64,000 bases of DNA, taken from Sandarakinorhabdus glacialis. Lineage in GTDB: Bacteria > Pseudomonadota > Alphaproteobacteria > Sphingomonadales > Sphingomonadaceae. Location: positions 362,123 to 426,122 of the forward strand of contig NZ_BMJM01000001.1 in the NCBI RefSeq assembly GCF_014643455.1, given 5' to 3'. A model generated the notes under the pieces. It made no database searches and was not told where the DNA came from. It was given only the letters and a program-made list of their open reading frames with translations. The position numbers and the translations under genes are program-made. Position 1 is the stretch's first letter; the number at the start of each line of letters is the position of its first letter. This document shows positions 1 through 8,535 of this stretch, in pieces.

Positions 1-2
1 CC

Positions 3-233
3 GTTGTCGCGCCGCGCCGCGACTGGGCGGGTATGCCGGGCTGCCGGCGAGGCGCCCGCTACCTTGTCGACCAGCACACGCTCCACGCCAGCCGCGACGC
101 CTTCAACCCGTTCGACAGCCAGCTGAACTGCCTGCAATGGATCATGCTCCACCGCGCCCGGCTCAACCAGGCGCTCCCCGGCGCCAACGTCCGTGCCGTC
201 CGCCTCGATCGCTGGCTGCTCGGCCTCGAATAA
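3..233 (+). CDS. C-terminal end of an unidentified protein (partial)
   Basis: An open frame enters from the left edge of the window and ends at a TAA at 231-233, leaving at least 76 codons. It stays open upstream of the internal ATG at 33, so the true start is outside the window. The visible residues are rich in Arg, Leu and aromatics and include the stretches DQHTLHASRDAF and FDSQLNCLQWIMLHR. I see no signal peptide, membrane segment or catalytic motif and do not recognise the family. Composition matches the neighbours, so it is probably a genuine gene end rather than chance, but no function can be given. Confidence 0.45.
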   Translation, partial: VVAPRRDWAGMPGCRRGARYLVDQHTLHASRDAFNPFDSQLNCLQWIMLHRARLNQALPGANVRAVRLDRWLLGLE

Positions 234-340
234 CACCCACTGATCCGTAACGCATTCGTGCTATCTCCCGGTGTTCGTTGACACCCCATGCCAATGCGAT
301 AGTGGCGGTAGCGTAACGAAACCGACCGTGCCAACGGCTT

Positions 341-1936
341 GTGTTGGGGAACAGGCATGGGCGTCACCAGGCGGGATACATCAAGGCGTCGGGTTATGCA
401 GCCGCAGGCGCCGTCGTAACCTCAAGCCTGCCGGCGAGCGCCGCAACCCAGCCTTTCGACATCGACCGCAGCTTCGTCCGCTTCATGAACGATATCGGCG
501 GCACCCCGTCCGATGCCGGCGGCAAGGTGACTTTCACCGGCCAGGATCCGATCATCCGCAGCCATTTCCGCGTCGGCGCTGCGATGGCGATGCCGGCGAT
601 GGGGGCCGCGCTCGGGGCTGCTGCGATCTGGCGCGCCCGCACCGGCCAGGGCCAGGATCTGAAGGTCGATCTTCGCGAGTCGATCTACAACGTCAACCCG
701 CTGATCAGCGGCCTCAAGCTGATGATGCAGGCGCAGGGAATGTCGCCCGCCGGCGACGACGTCCCCGCGATTTCATCAAGCCGACCGTCAACGGCCTGCT
801 CCCGCAAGCTCCCGTCGGCCTCGGCAACCCCGTCTCGTTCATTCCGTTCGAAACCCGCGACGGGCGCTATTTCAACCTGACCGGCATCTATCCACACCTG
901 ATGGACCGCGCCTTGGGCGTGCTCAAATGCGCACCCGGCGGCGACAACATCCGCGCCGCCTTCAAGAAGGTCGACGCCGTCCAGTTCGAGGACGACCTTG
1001 CGGCGGCGGGCGGCGGGCGGCGTCGGTGTCGTCCACCGGACGCGCGCCGAATGGCTGGCGCATCCGGAGGGCAAGGCGCTCGCCGCACTGCTGCTGATCG
1101 AGATCATCAAGATCGCCGATGGCCCGCCGGTGCCGTGGTCGGCCGACCCGGCGCAACCGCTGTCGGGGCTCAAGGTGCTGTCGAACACCCATGTCATCGC
1201 CGGCACCTGCTCGTCGCGGACGCTTGCTGAATACGGCGCCGAAGTCCTCCACATCGCCCGCGACCAGTCGTTCGAGCACGAGGCGCTGGTCATCGACGTC
1301 AATGTCGGCATGCGCTCGACCTTCGTCGACCTGCGCAACGCCGAACAGAACAAGCGCCTGAAGGGCCTTGTCCCGCAGGCCGATGTGTTTGTTGAAAATT
1401 ACCGCCTCGGCACCCTCGATCGCCTCGGCTTCAGTCCCGAGGAACTTGCGGCCGGCCATAAGGGCATGGTCTATTTGTCGTGCAATGCCAACAGCACCAA
1501 GGGTCCTTGGGCCAATCGCGGCGGCTTCGACATGGAAGGCCTGTCGACCTCGGGCTTCACCATCGAGGAAGGCGCCGGCGGCCCGCCGCGCTTCCCGCCG
1601 ACGTTGGTGATGAACGATTACATCGCCGGCTATCTGGGGGCTTGCGGGGTCATCGCGGCGCTGCGCCGCCGGGCGACGGAAGGCGGCAGCTATCATGTTC
1701 TTGTCAGCCTGACTCGCGCCGCCATGTGGTACGCCACCCTCGGCAAGTTCCCCGACGTGAACTTCGACCTGTCCGGCCCGAACAACCGCCTGATCGCTCC
1801 TGAGATCCTCGTCGCCGACACGCCCTATGGGCAGGTCCGCCGCCTTGGCCCGCAGGTAAAGCTGTCGAAGGCTCCCGGCAGATGGCGGTCGCCGCTGGTT
1901 GCCGTCCGCGGCGCCGATACCGTCAACTGGGCGTAG
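341..1936 (+). pseudogene. CaiB/BaiF-family CoA-transferase, disrupted by two frameshifts
   Basis: Three overlapping frames together spell one CoA-transferase family III protein, which moves CoA between acyl groups. The first part (341 to about 766) has SHFRVGAAMAMPAMGAALG and GQGQDLKVDLRES. Coding then moves to another frame near 762-768, giving DFIKPTVNGLLPQAPVGLG and FIPFETRDGRYFNLTGIYPH. It returns to the first frame near 1000-1012, giving HRTRAEWLAHPEG, PLSGLKVLSNTHVIAG, VFVENYRLGTLDRLGFS and GFDMEGLSTSGFT, which are typical of this family. The two shifts cancel, and no premature stop lies in the reconstructed path. That fits either a recent pseudogene or two sequencing indels in GC-rich runs (CCCCG near 763; CGGCGGCGGGCGGCGGGCGG near 1001). 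The end at 1936 is followed at once by the porin gene. Confidence 0.8.
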
Positions 1937-1937
1937 A

Positions 1938-3290
1938 ATGATGGCATTGGCGAACAGGGCGGCGTTGCTGCTTGCATTGATGGCGGCTCCTGTGTTCGCG
2001 CAGGTCGCCCCCACCCAGGGGCCACCCGCCGACCCGGTGGCAGCCGAAGTCCTGCCCGACCTGCTCAATGGCACACTCTCGACTGAAGGCGACCTCGATG
2101 AAGACGCCGTGCCGCGCACGACGATCCTCAACGCCGCGCCGGCGCTGTCGCCGTGGTTCGCCTGGAAAGCCCGTATCCAGGAACGCACCGGCATCAGCTT
2201 TGGGGGTTCTTATGGCATCTTGTGGCAAAACTTTTCGAACAGCCGCTTCGGCGAGGAAAACGCTCTTGGCCATAAATTCACCTTCAACGCCTCCAAGGCG
2301 CTGATCAACGAAGGACAGGCCAACGCGCTGACGTTCGATATCGCCGTCGAGGACCGCCGCCCGCTCGGCACCGATTTCGCGCCGCTCCAGGCCGGCATCC
2401 TCGCCGGATCGAGCCTGCCGACCGCCGCCACCTGGGGCGATTTCAACCTCGGCGTGACCCAGGCCTATATCCGGCAAACCGTCGCCGGCGGGCGCTTCCA
2501 ATATACGATCGGCAAGATCTTCGCCCCCAACTTCGTCGACGCCTATCCGTTCTTCGACGACAACCGCCAGTTCCTCAATCTCGCCTTCTCGACCAGCCCG
2601 ACAATTGCCGTTCCCTTGCGCGGTTTCGGCTTCGTCGGCGCTGCTTATCCCGGCGCCGGCAATCTCTACGTGAAAGGCGGCATGTTCACCGCCAACAGCG
2701 ACGACACCGGCGTCACCGTCGGCGACTTTTTCTCGAAAAACGAACATTTTTACTTCGTCGAAGTCGGCCAGACTCAGTTCGCGCGCCGCCCGATCCCGAT
2801 CCATGCGCGCGGGCCGATGGATGCCAACAATTTCCACCTCACGTTCTGGTACCGCGACGCGCTGGCCTTTCGCACCGGCGAAAGCCCGCTGCTCCGCCCC
2901 CGCGACGAAGCCTATGGCGTTGCCTTCAGCGTCAACCAGATGATCGGCACCGATTACATGTGGTTCCTGCGCGGCGGCGTCGGCACCGGCGGCTTCGCCA
3001 AGGCCAACATCACCGGCGGCTTCGGCTATCGTCCGCCGGCGCGCACCGCCGACGTGTTCGGCATCGGCATCGGCTGGAGCGACCCCGAAATCCCCGACAT
3101 CACCATCCCCCTGCCGATCCCGCTGCCGACCAACCTGCCATCGCAGACCGTCGCGGAAGTCTTCTACCGCCTGGCATTGACCTCCAACTTCGCGCTGACC
3201 CCCGACTTCCAGTTCATTCTCAACCCCTCGCTCGACCCCGCCTGCGGCAGTTTGGCCGTCCTCTCCCTACGCGCGCGCTTGGCGTTTTAG
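1938..3290 (+). CDS. OprB-type carbohydrate-selective porin
   Basis: Encodes about 450 residues that should form an outer-membrane beta-barrel for sugar or small-solute uptake. The start at 1938 (ATG ATG) is preferred because it yields a signal peptide, MMALANRAALLLALMAAPVFA followed by Q, cut near residue 22; upstream in-frame codons would only add a hydrophilic tail. Alternating aromatic/polar strands run throughout, with motifs such as GISFGGSYGILWQNF, QFQYTIGKIFAPNF-like segments and GTDYMWFLRGGVG, and the end has the VAEVFYRLALTSNFALTPDF signature of the OprB family. It starts 1 nt after the broken CoA-transferase. A different barrel family of similar size is possible, but the C-terminal signature favours OprB. 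Confidence 0.75.
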   Translation: MMALANRAALLLALMAAPVFAQVAPTQGPPADPVAAEVLPDLLNGTLSTEGDLDEDAVPRTTILNAAPALSPWFAWKARIQERTGISFGGSYGILWQNFSNSRFGEENALGHKFTFNASKALINEGQANALTFDIAVEDRRPLGTDFAPLQAGILAGSSLPTAATWGDFNLGVTQAYIRQTVAGGRFQYTIGKIFAPNFVDAYPFFDDNRQFLNLAFSTSPTIAVPLRGFGFVGAAYPGAGNLYVKGGMFTANSDDTGVTVGDFFSKNEHFYFVEVGQTQFARRPIPIHARGPMDANNFHLTFWYRDALAFRTGESPLLRPRDEAYGVAFSVNQMIGTDYMWFLRGGVGTGGFAKANITGGFGYRPPARTADVFGIGIGWSDPEIPDITIPLPIPLPTNLPSQTVAEVFYRLALTSNFALTPDFQFILNPSLDPACGSLAVLSLRARLAF

Positions 3291-3307
3291 ACAAAGCGCC
3301 CATCTTC

Positions 3308-3440
3308 CCCCTGTCATACCAGCGAAGGCTGGTATCCAGTCCATCCGCGCGGCACGTCCAACAGAACAGAGCCTCAAGCGTCCAAACGGGGTTTGGGGCC
3401 AAGGCCCCAACCGCCGGTGGCCCCACCTTCCCAAATAAAA
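3308..3440 (-). repeat. Dispersed intergenic repeat, family 1 (minus orientation)
   Basis: The spacer after the porin gene carries two linked modules in minus orientation. One is the hairpin TTGGGGCC-AA-GGCCCCAA at 3393-3410. The other is CTGGATACCAGC...GCTGGTATGACA around the hairpin ATACCAGC-GAAG-GCTGGTAT near 3317-3336. The same two modules in the same order occur at 19318-19405 and 43718-43792, and the second module occurs as an inverted pair at 28431-28506. The non-coding position and imperfect copies suggest a REP-like element. Confidence 0.6.
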
Positions 3441-3523
3441 CCACCGCCTAACCAAACAACGCATTGCCCTTCGCCCCCCGGTTGCCGCAACCAGACCCCG
3501 CGGCCACCAAGGACGAAATCCCG

Positions 3524-4312
3524 ATGGACAACAGAGTATTCGCCCTCACCGGCGTGCATAATTTTCGTGACCTCGGCGGCTATTCCGCCGGCCGCTCGAA
3601 ACTCCGCGCCGGCCGGTTGTTCCGCTCGGGCCACCACTTCGGCGCCACGCCGGAAGACCTCACCGCCATCGAAGCCCTCGGCTTGCGCGCCGTCATCGAT
3701 TTGCGCTCGATCCCCGAACGCCAGGCCTTCCCGTGCCGCCGCGCCGCTGGCTTCAGCGCCGAAGTCCTCCACCTCGATGACTTTCCGCCCCGCGTCCGCG
3801 CCGAGACCGCCCCGCATATCGAGGCCGCGCTGCGCGCCGGCGGCGCTCCCGAAGCCCATGAAATGATGCGCGCCTCCTACGATGGCATGCCGTTCCGGCC
3901 CGAGCTTCAGTTCATGCTCCGCCGCTATCTGGTCCGGCTCGCCGCCGACGATACCCCCAGCCTGATCCACTGCTTCGCCGGCAAGGACCGCACGGGGCTG
4001 CTTGTCGCCGTCCTCCACCGCGCGCTAGGCGTCCACGCCGATGATATCATGGCCGATTATCTGCTGACCAACACCGCCGGCGACCCCGAAGCGCGCATCG
4101 CCGACGGCGCGCAATTCGTCCGGCAAATGCACGGCGGCGCCGTCCACGACGACGCCATCCGGGTCATCATGTCGGTCGACGCCGACTATCTGACCGCCGC
4201 GATGCGCGCCATCGACGAGCTGCCGGGCGGCTTCGACGGTTATCTCCAGACGCAGATCGGCATCACCCGCGACCAGCGCGCCGGTCTCGATGAGCGCCTG
4301 CTCGAGGCCTGA
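3524..4312 (+). CDS. Tyrosine-phosphatase-like protein (DSP/PTP superfamily)
   Basis: A 262-residue cytoplasmic protein of the atypical tyrosine or lipid phosphatase family. It opens with VHNFRDLGGY and RAGRLFRSG, the typical N-terminal signature, and carries the P-loop HCFAGKDRTG, giving nucleophile Cys150 and phosphate-binding Arg156 with the CxxxxxR spacing intact. The ATG at 3524 is chosen because the fold begins right there and AAGGA lies about 10 nt upstream; an earlier in-frame start would add 20 unconserved residues. Substrate is unknown; relatives act on phosphotyrosine or phosphoinositides. Its stop abuts the stop of the convergent AcuI-like gene with no spacer. Confidence 0.85.
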   Translation: MDNRVFALTGVHNFRDLGGYSAGRSKLRAGRLFRSGHHFGATPEDLTAIEALGLRAVIDLRSIPERQAFPCRRAAGFSAEVLHLDDFPPRVRAETAPHIEAALRAGGAPEAHEMMRASYDGMPFRPELQFMLRRYLVRLAADDTPSLIHCFAGKDRTGLLVAVLHRALGVHADDIMADYLLTNTAGDPEARIADGAQFVRQMHGGAVHDDAIRVIMSVDADYLTAAMRAIDELPGGFDGYLQTQIGITRDQRAGLDERLLEA

Positions 4313-5299
4313 TCAGGCGTTCACATCGACAACCGTACGCCCCTGAACCTTGCCCTCGAGGATTTGCGCCGCCACTTCCGGCACATCCGCCAGCCCGATC
4401 ATCCGGGTCGTGCGCGCCAGCTTGCCGAGATCGAGATCGCGCGCCAGCCGCGACCACGCTTCGACGCGCACGGCTTGCGGCGCATTGACCGAATCGATCC
4501 CGGCCAGCGTCACGTTGCGCAGGATGAACGGCAGCACCGAACCCGGTAGGTCGAGCCCTTGGGCGAGGCCGCATGCCGTGACAACGCCGCGATAGCCGGT
4601 CTGCGCCAGTACGTTCGCCAGCGTGTGGCTGCCGACCGAATCGACTGCTCCGGCCCAGCGCTCGCCGGCGACCGGCTTGCCCGGCTCCGACAGCGTCCGC
4701 CGATCGATGACTTCGGCGGCGCCGAGTTCGCGCAGATAATCACTCTCCTCGAGCCGTCCGGTCGAAGCGACGACGCGATAGCCAAGGTCAGACAGCAGGG
4801 CGACCGCGATCGATCCGACCCCGCCATTGGCGCCAGTGACGAGGATGTCGCCGCGGTCGGGCGCGATACCGCCATGTTCGAGCGCGAGGATGCACAGCAT
4901 CGCTGTATAGCCCGCCGTGCCGATCGCCATCGCGTCTTTAGTCGACAGCGGCGCCGGGATTTTGACCAGCCAGTCGCCGCTCAACCGCGCCTTCTGGGCA
5001 TAACCGCCGTGATGCGTCTGGCTGAGGCCCCAGCTGTTGGCGACGACCCGGTCGCCGACTTCGATGCCCGGACAGGTCGATGCTTCGACGGTCCCCGACA
5101 GGTCGATGCCGGCGATGAGGGGATATTTCTGGATGATTCCCGATTTGCCGCCGAGCGCCAGACCGTCCTTGTAGTTCACCGTGGAATATTCGACCGCCAC
5201 GGTGACGTCGCCAGGCATCAGGTCGTTCTCGTCGAAATCGACGACGCCGGCCGAAACGCCATCACCGCTTTTGCTTGCAACCAGTGCCTTGAACGTCAT
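4313..5299 (-). CDS. acuI: Acrylyl-CoA reductase-type MDR oxidoreductase (AcuI/YhdH family)
   Basis: A 328-residue NADPH-dependent medium-chain reductase. The N-terminal catalytic domain begins MTFKALVASKSGDGVSAGV, with STVNYKDGLALGGKSGI and YPLIAGIDLSGTVE, characteristic of the YhdH/YhfP/AcuI branch. The Rossmann domain follows, with ILVTGANGGVGSIAVALL near residue 150. The MDR zinc ligands are absent, as is normal in this branch. AcuI homologues reduce acrylyl-CoA to propionyl-CoA, but for many relatives the substrate is untested, so the symbol states family, not proven activity. GGGAGAAGG lies just upstream of the ATG (minus strand). No partner genes for acrylate metabolism are adjacent. 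Confidence 0.85.
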   Translation of the reverse strand: MTFKALVASKSGDGVSAGVVDFDENDLMPGDVTVAVEYSTVNYKDGLALGGKSGIIQKYPLIAGIDLSGTVEASTCPGIEVGDRVVANSWGLSQTHHGGYAQKARLSGDWLVKIPAPLSTKDAMAIGTAGYTAMLCILALEHGGIAPDRGDILVTGANGGVGSIAVALLSDLGYRVVASTGRLEESDYLRELGAAEVIDRRTLSEPGKPVAGERWAGAVDSVGSHTLANVLAQTGYRGVVTACGLAQGLDLPGSVLPFILRNVTLAGIDSVNAPQAVRVEAWSRLARDLDLGKLARTTRMIGLADVPEVAAQILEGKVQGRTVVDVNA

Positions 5300-5340
5300 G
5301 GCCTTCTCCCTGTCAGCACCGCCGCCTGAATCAATTGCCT

Positions 5341-5970
5341 TTACGATGGCGCGTCGCTGGAAGCGACTGCGAAAACCCCGGCAAAGGCCGCGTCGACAAG
5401 TGTATGGACGCGGACGAAAGCGTCCCTGGCGCCGGCGATGACGCGGTCTTCCTCATCGGGCTGCAGGACCAGTGCGTCGAGCGCGGCGGTGAATTCGCGC
5501 CAGTGGCGGGCACGGCCGCCGGGATGGCCGGCAAGGTGGCGGGCGCCGCAGTCCGCATCGAGGCCGAGAGCGGCGGCGGCCTTCAACAGGAACGCGGCGC
5601 CGAGGTTCGAGCCTTCGGCAACGTACAGCCAGCCGAAGGCAGTCGGCAGGTCGACGTCGCTTGCGCCGAAAAATGGCGGGCGATCAGCGGCTGGCGCAGT
5701 CTGGCCGAGGTCGGCGATGTCCCGGCCGATCTGCGCCAATCGGCGGCGGGCGGAAAGGTCGGGCAGCAGCCTGTCGAGCGCCGGATTGGCGTACAAGGCA
5801 TCGATGTCGCGGTGGAAGCAATATTGGACCCGGAGGAGCCGGCCATAGCGATTGCGGCTGCCGAACGGGTCAGCCGACATGATGCGCTTGTCGAGCCCGT
5901 CATGGGTCTCGTTGGTCGCATCCTTGAGCCGCTTGGCGCGGGTCGGCAGCATGTCGGTGATGTCGTTCAT
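5341..5970 (-). CDS. Biliverdin-producing heme oxygenase
   Basis: A 209-residue soluble all-helical heme oxygenase that opens heme to biliverdin, iron and CO. Near the start RAKRLKDATNETHDGLD gives the proximal heme ligand His23, and YVAEGSNLGAAF matches the conserved distal-helix signature (YVLEGSTLGG in relatives). The length is normal for bacterial HemO/BphO proteins. The start is the ATG at 5968-5970; the frame is open further upstream but in low-complexity sequence overlapping the neighbour. In many proteobacteria such a gene supplies biliverdin to a bacteriophytochrome or serves iron acquisition. No phytochrome gene is in this window, though a HemD-like gene lies upstream on the same strand. 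Confidence 0.85.
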   Translation of the reverse strand: MNDITDMLPTRAKRLKDATNETHDGLDKRIMSADPFGSRNRYGRLLRVQYCFHRDIDALYANPALDRLLPDLSARRRLAQIGRDIADLGQTAPAADRPPFFGASDVDLPTAFGWLYVAEGSNLGAAFLLKAAAALGLDADCGARHLAGHPGGRARHWREFTAALDALVLQPDEEDRVIAGARDAFVRVHTLVDAAFAGVFAVASSDAPS

Positions 5971-6205
5971 CAAGCTTCCATTCGGTCTGGGATCGACACC
6001 GATCCATCTGCCGGGCGACGATAGCCTGGTAATGGCGAGCACTGCACCAGCTCGATCGTCAAGGCCGAAGGGCAGGTGCACCGGCGGCGGGGGCACCGGG
6101 CGCGACAAAAGGCGAGATGGGGCGCCGGACACCCTTGTCGCCAGGGTTCGAAGCTGTTGGCTTGCTGGAAACAGGCCACGGGTCGAGCCCGAGATCGACG
6201 CCGGG

Positions 6206-6919
6206 TCAGCAATTGTCGTTTGTGGCTGGCGAGGCGGCGCTCGGGTGGAAGGTTTCGAGCGCAGTGAGAAGCGATTCTTCGCTGGGCTGGGCGGCGATGG
6301 TGATGCGCAGGCCCGGCATGTCGGCGAAAAGCGCGGCGCTGGCGGGGGAGATGCAATGGAGGGTGCCGGTCCAGTTGCTGCCTTGCAAAAGCGCGGCGAT
6401 GCGCGCGGCGGCGGGGGCGGAGTGGACGAGAATGCGGTCGGCGCGGGGGAGGGTGGTTTCGGCGATGCGGAGGCCGGCTTCGCCGACGGGGACGGTGCGG
6501 TAGACCTGGCGGCGGGCGATCTGGAGGTCGGCAAGTGCGGTCTGGAGGCGGTCGGAGGTGTAATCCGAGCAATAGTGCGCGATGCGGCTGCCGGGGGCCC
6601 GGGTGGCGGCGATGAAGCCGATGAGGGCGGTTTCGCTGCCGAGCGAGGTGGTGGTGAGGTAGCCCAGCGCGGCGGCGGCGGCGGCGATGCGGTCGCCGCA
6701 GGCATAGACGGGCGTGTCGGCGAGCGCGGGATCCATGACGTGGTTGCGGACGGCGTGAATGCTCGAGAAGACGATGGCGTGGGGCGGCTGGTCGAGAGGG
6801 GCGTGGGGAAGTGGCTGGATCTCGGAGACCGGGGCGAGCAGGGGGCGGTGGCCGGCGCGGTGGAGGCGGCGGGCGGTCCAGAGATTGTCAGGGGCGGAGC
6901 GGGTTATCCAGATCGGCAT
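6206..6919 (-). CDS. hemD: Uroporphyrinogen-III synthase (HemD-like)
   Basis: A 237-residue protein resembling uroporphyrinogen-III synthase, which closes hydroxymethylbilane with D-ring inversion in tetrapyrrole synthesis. It starts MPIWITRSAPDN, then FSSIHAVRNH (family FTSxNAV), GDRIAAAAAALGY, YCSDYTSDRLQTAL and a VYRTVP strand, followed by RILVHSAPAAARI. That is the order of the two-domain HemD fold. HemD proteins diverge greatly, so the call rests on this pattern. The start at 6919 is where the fold begins; an earlier in-frame start would add 15 polar residues. hemC is not adjacent, and the heme oxygenase gene lies 235 nt downstream on the same strand, so this may be a heme-turnover unit. 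Confidence 0.75.
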   Translation of the reverse strand: MPIWITRSAPDNLWTARRLHRAGHRPLLAPVSEIQPLPHAPLDQPPHAIVFSSIHAVRNHVMDPALADTPVYACGDRIAAAAAALGYLTTTSLGSETALIGFIAATRAPGSRIAHYCSDYTSDRLQTALADLQIARRQVYRTVPVGEAGLRIAETTLPRADRILVHSAPAAARIAALLQGSNWTGTLHCISPASAALFADMPGLRITIAAQPSEESLLTALETFHPSAASPATNDNC

Positions 6920-6953
6920 GCTATTCTGCTTTTGGCTGTTGCTGGGGGAGATG

Positions 6954-7018
6954 GGGACCCCCACCCCGCTCGCGCAAGGGCGCGAGTCGGCCTCCCCGCA
7001 GGGGGGAGGGAGTTTAGG
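6954..7018. repeat. Dispersed palindromic repeat, family 2
   Basis: This spacer sequence has the pattern CCCCCACCCCGCTCGCG, then an AAGGGCGCGAG arm, then a CTCCCC...GGGGAG hairpin. Related copies lie at 15162-15219, 45990-46054 and 52180-52247, each just after a stop codon. It has no coding potential of its own. Confidence 0.6.
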
Positions 7019-7427
7019 AGGCAGTCATTTGTTCCACGCGCTTTGTTTCCAGGAGGCGAATTGTCGAGGTGCCTTTGGCGAGGACCTTGCCATTGGTGTC
7101 GAGCAGGCGGCCTTCCGCGAACAGCGTGCGGCCGCCGCCGTTTTCGATCCAGCCCTCGGCGATGACGAGGCCGGGGATGGTAGGCGCGAAATAGCTGATC
7201 TTGAGTTCGAGCGACATCGGGACGGTGTCGGTGCCGACCTTGGCGATGACGGCGTGGGCCATGGCGGCGTCGATCCAGCCGGCGACGAAGCCGCCCTGGG
7301 CGATGCCGCCGGAATGGCACATGTGCAGCCCGCAGCGGTATTCGAGCGAGGCGCGGCCGGGCTCCATTGTGACGATGCGGACGAATCCGAGTGTGTCGCC
7401 GAGGCCGGCGGGTTCATTGCCGATCAT
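7014..7427 (-). CDS. PaaI-type hotdog-fold thioesterase
   Basis: A 137-residue hotdog thioesterase, expected to hydrolyse acyl-CoA esters in the cytoplasm as a tetramer. Motifs include the HMCHSGGIAQGGFVAGWIDA helix, where the family has HxNxxGxxHGG-like sequence followed by the catalytic acidic residue, and ELKISYFAPTIPG and GRTLFAEGRLLDTNGKVLAKG, typical of the last strands. The usual Asn/His is partly substituted (His-Ser-Gly-Gly-Ile), so activity is likely but the substrate is unknown. Its ATG overlaps the stop of the upstream YghU-type GST by 4 nt (ATGA), so the two are probably co-translated. Its own stop lies inside the family 2 repeat. Confidence 0.8.
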   Translation of the reverse strand: MIGNEPAGLGDTLGFVRIVTMEPGRASLEYRCGLHMCHSGGIAQGGFVAGWIDAAMAHAVIAKVGTDTVPMSLELKISYFAPTIPGLVIAEGWIENGGGRTLFAEGRLLDTNGKVLAKGTSTIRLLETKRVEQMTAS

Positions 7428-8293
7428 TCGGGCTTGGGTCCGATCTTGTCCTGGGTCTGGGTGTCGAAATCGCCGGCGTCGTGGCGCTCGTGGAGTTGGC
7501 TGGCGGGGTCGCCCATGGCGCGGTTGACCATGCGACCGCGCTTGACGGCGGGCCGGGCCCCGACTTGGTCGGTCCAGCGGATGACGTTGGTATATTCATG
7601 GACCTGGAGGAATTCGCCGGCTTCGTAGACCAGGCCCTTCACCAGTGCGCCGTACCAGGGCCAGATCGCCATGTCGGCGATGCTGTATTCGTTGCCCGCC
7701 ATGTATTCGTTGGCGGCGAGGTGGCGGTCGAGGACATCGAGCTGGCGTTTTACTTCCATGGCGAAGCGATCGATGGCGTATTCGATTCGGGTCGGGGCAT
7801 AGGCATAGAAGTGCCCGAAGCCGCCGCCAAGATAGGGGGCGCTGCCCATTTGCCAGAACAGCCATGACAGCGCCTCGGTGCGCGAGGCGTGATCAGTGGG
7901 CAGGAAGGCACCGAATTTTTCGGCGAGGTAAAGCAGGATGGCGCCCGATTCGAAGACGCGCTGGGGCGGGCTGACGCTGTGGTCGACCATCACCGGGATC
8001 TTGGAATTGGGGTTGATGTCGACATAGCCACTACTGAACTGGTTGCCCTCGCCGATGTTGATAAGCCAGGCGTCGTATTCGGCGCCGCTGTGGCCGGCGG
8101 CGAGAAGCTCCTCGAGCATGACGGTGACTTTGACGCCGTTGGGGGTGGCGAGCGAGTAGAGCTGGATCGGGTGCTTGCCGACTTCGAGGACCTTGTCATG
8201 GGTGGGGCCGGCGACGGGGCGGTTGATGGCGGCGAAACGCCCGCCGCTTTCCTTATTCCAGGTCCAGATCTTGGGGGGCGTGTATTCGGTCAT
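7424..8293 (-). CDS. yghU: Glutathione-dependent disulfide-bond oxidoreductase, YghU type
   Basis: A 289-residue GST-fold protein of the Nu class (YghU/YfcG), which reduces disulfides or peroxides using two glutathione molecules. The N-terminal extension reads PPKIWTWNKESGGRFAAINR. The thioredoxin-like domain has HPIQLYSLATPNGVKVTVML, the class-typical TPNG motif, then NPNSKIPVMVD and VFESGAILLYLAEK. The helical domain has SWLFWQMGSAPYLGGGFGHF and ADMAIWPWYG. The ATG at 8293 matches the family N-terminus; longer in-frame starts would add about 89 unconserved residues. It precedes and overlaps the thioesterase gene and is divergent from the sensor kinase. Confidence 0.92.
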   Translation of the reverse strand: MTEYTPPKIWTWNKESGGRFAAINRPVAGPTHDKVLEVGKHPIQLYSLATPNGVKVTVMLEELLAAGHSGAEYDAWLINIGEGNQFSSGYVDINPNSKIPVMVDHSVSPPQRVFESGAILLYLAEKFGAFLPTDHASRTEALSWLFWQMGSAPYLGGGFGHFYAYAPTRIEYAIDRFAMEVKRQLDVLDRHLAANEYMAGNEYSIADMAIWPWYGALVKGLVYEAGEFLQVHEYTNVIRWTDQVGARPAVKRGRMVNRAMGDPASQLHERHDAGDFDTQTQDKIGPKPE

Positions 8294-8459
8294 GTCGGGG
8301 ATGCCCTTGTTTGACGTACCCGGCGGATGTGCCAGCAAGGTCGTGGGCGGCGCAAGCCCGCATATATGAGGACATCTCATCCCGGTACCGGGCGATGTGA
8401 TCTCTTCCAGCATCGCATTTGCAGTCAGACAGGGCAGGTACTCGACTACAATGTTCACA

Positions 8460-8471
8460 GCGTTTAAACGC
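8460..8471. promoter_or_regulatory. Perfect palindrome GCGTTTAAACGC between divergent genes
   Basis: A 12-bp perfect palindrome lies between the divergent yghU-like gene (start 8293) and the sensor kinase gene (start 8536), 64 nt upstream of the kinase ATG. It could be an operator for either promoter. I see no strong -35/-10 pair beside it, and the regulator is unknown. Confidence 0.3.
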
Positions 8472-8535
8472 AAGGGGTTACACCCGCGTTTGTCGCAGGC
8501 CGGTATCGCCAGGTAATGTGGAGAAATGCGCTCAG

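Noticed and set aside
278-305. Promoter TTGACA with a downstream GATAGT before the CoA-transferase
   Set aside because: The -35 is good but the spacing to the only -10-like hexamer is 14 bp, too short to support a claim.
341-1936. Programmed ribosomal frameshifting in the CoA-transferase
   Set aside because: No slippery heptamer with a downstream stem is visible, and two opposite shifts within 250 nt would be unprecedented for this family.
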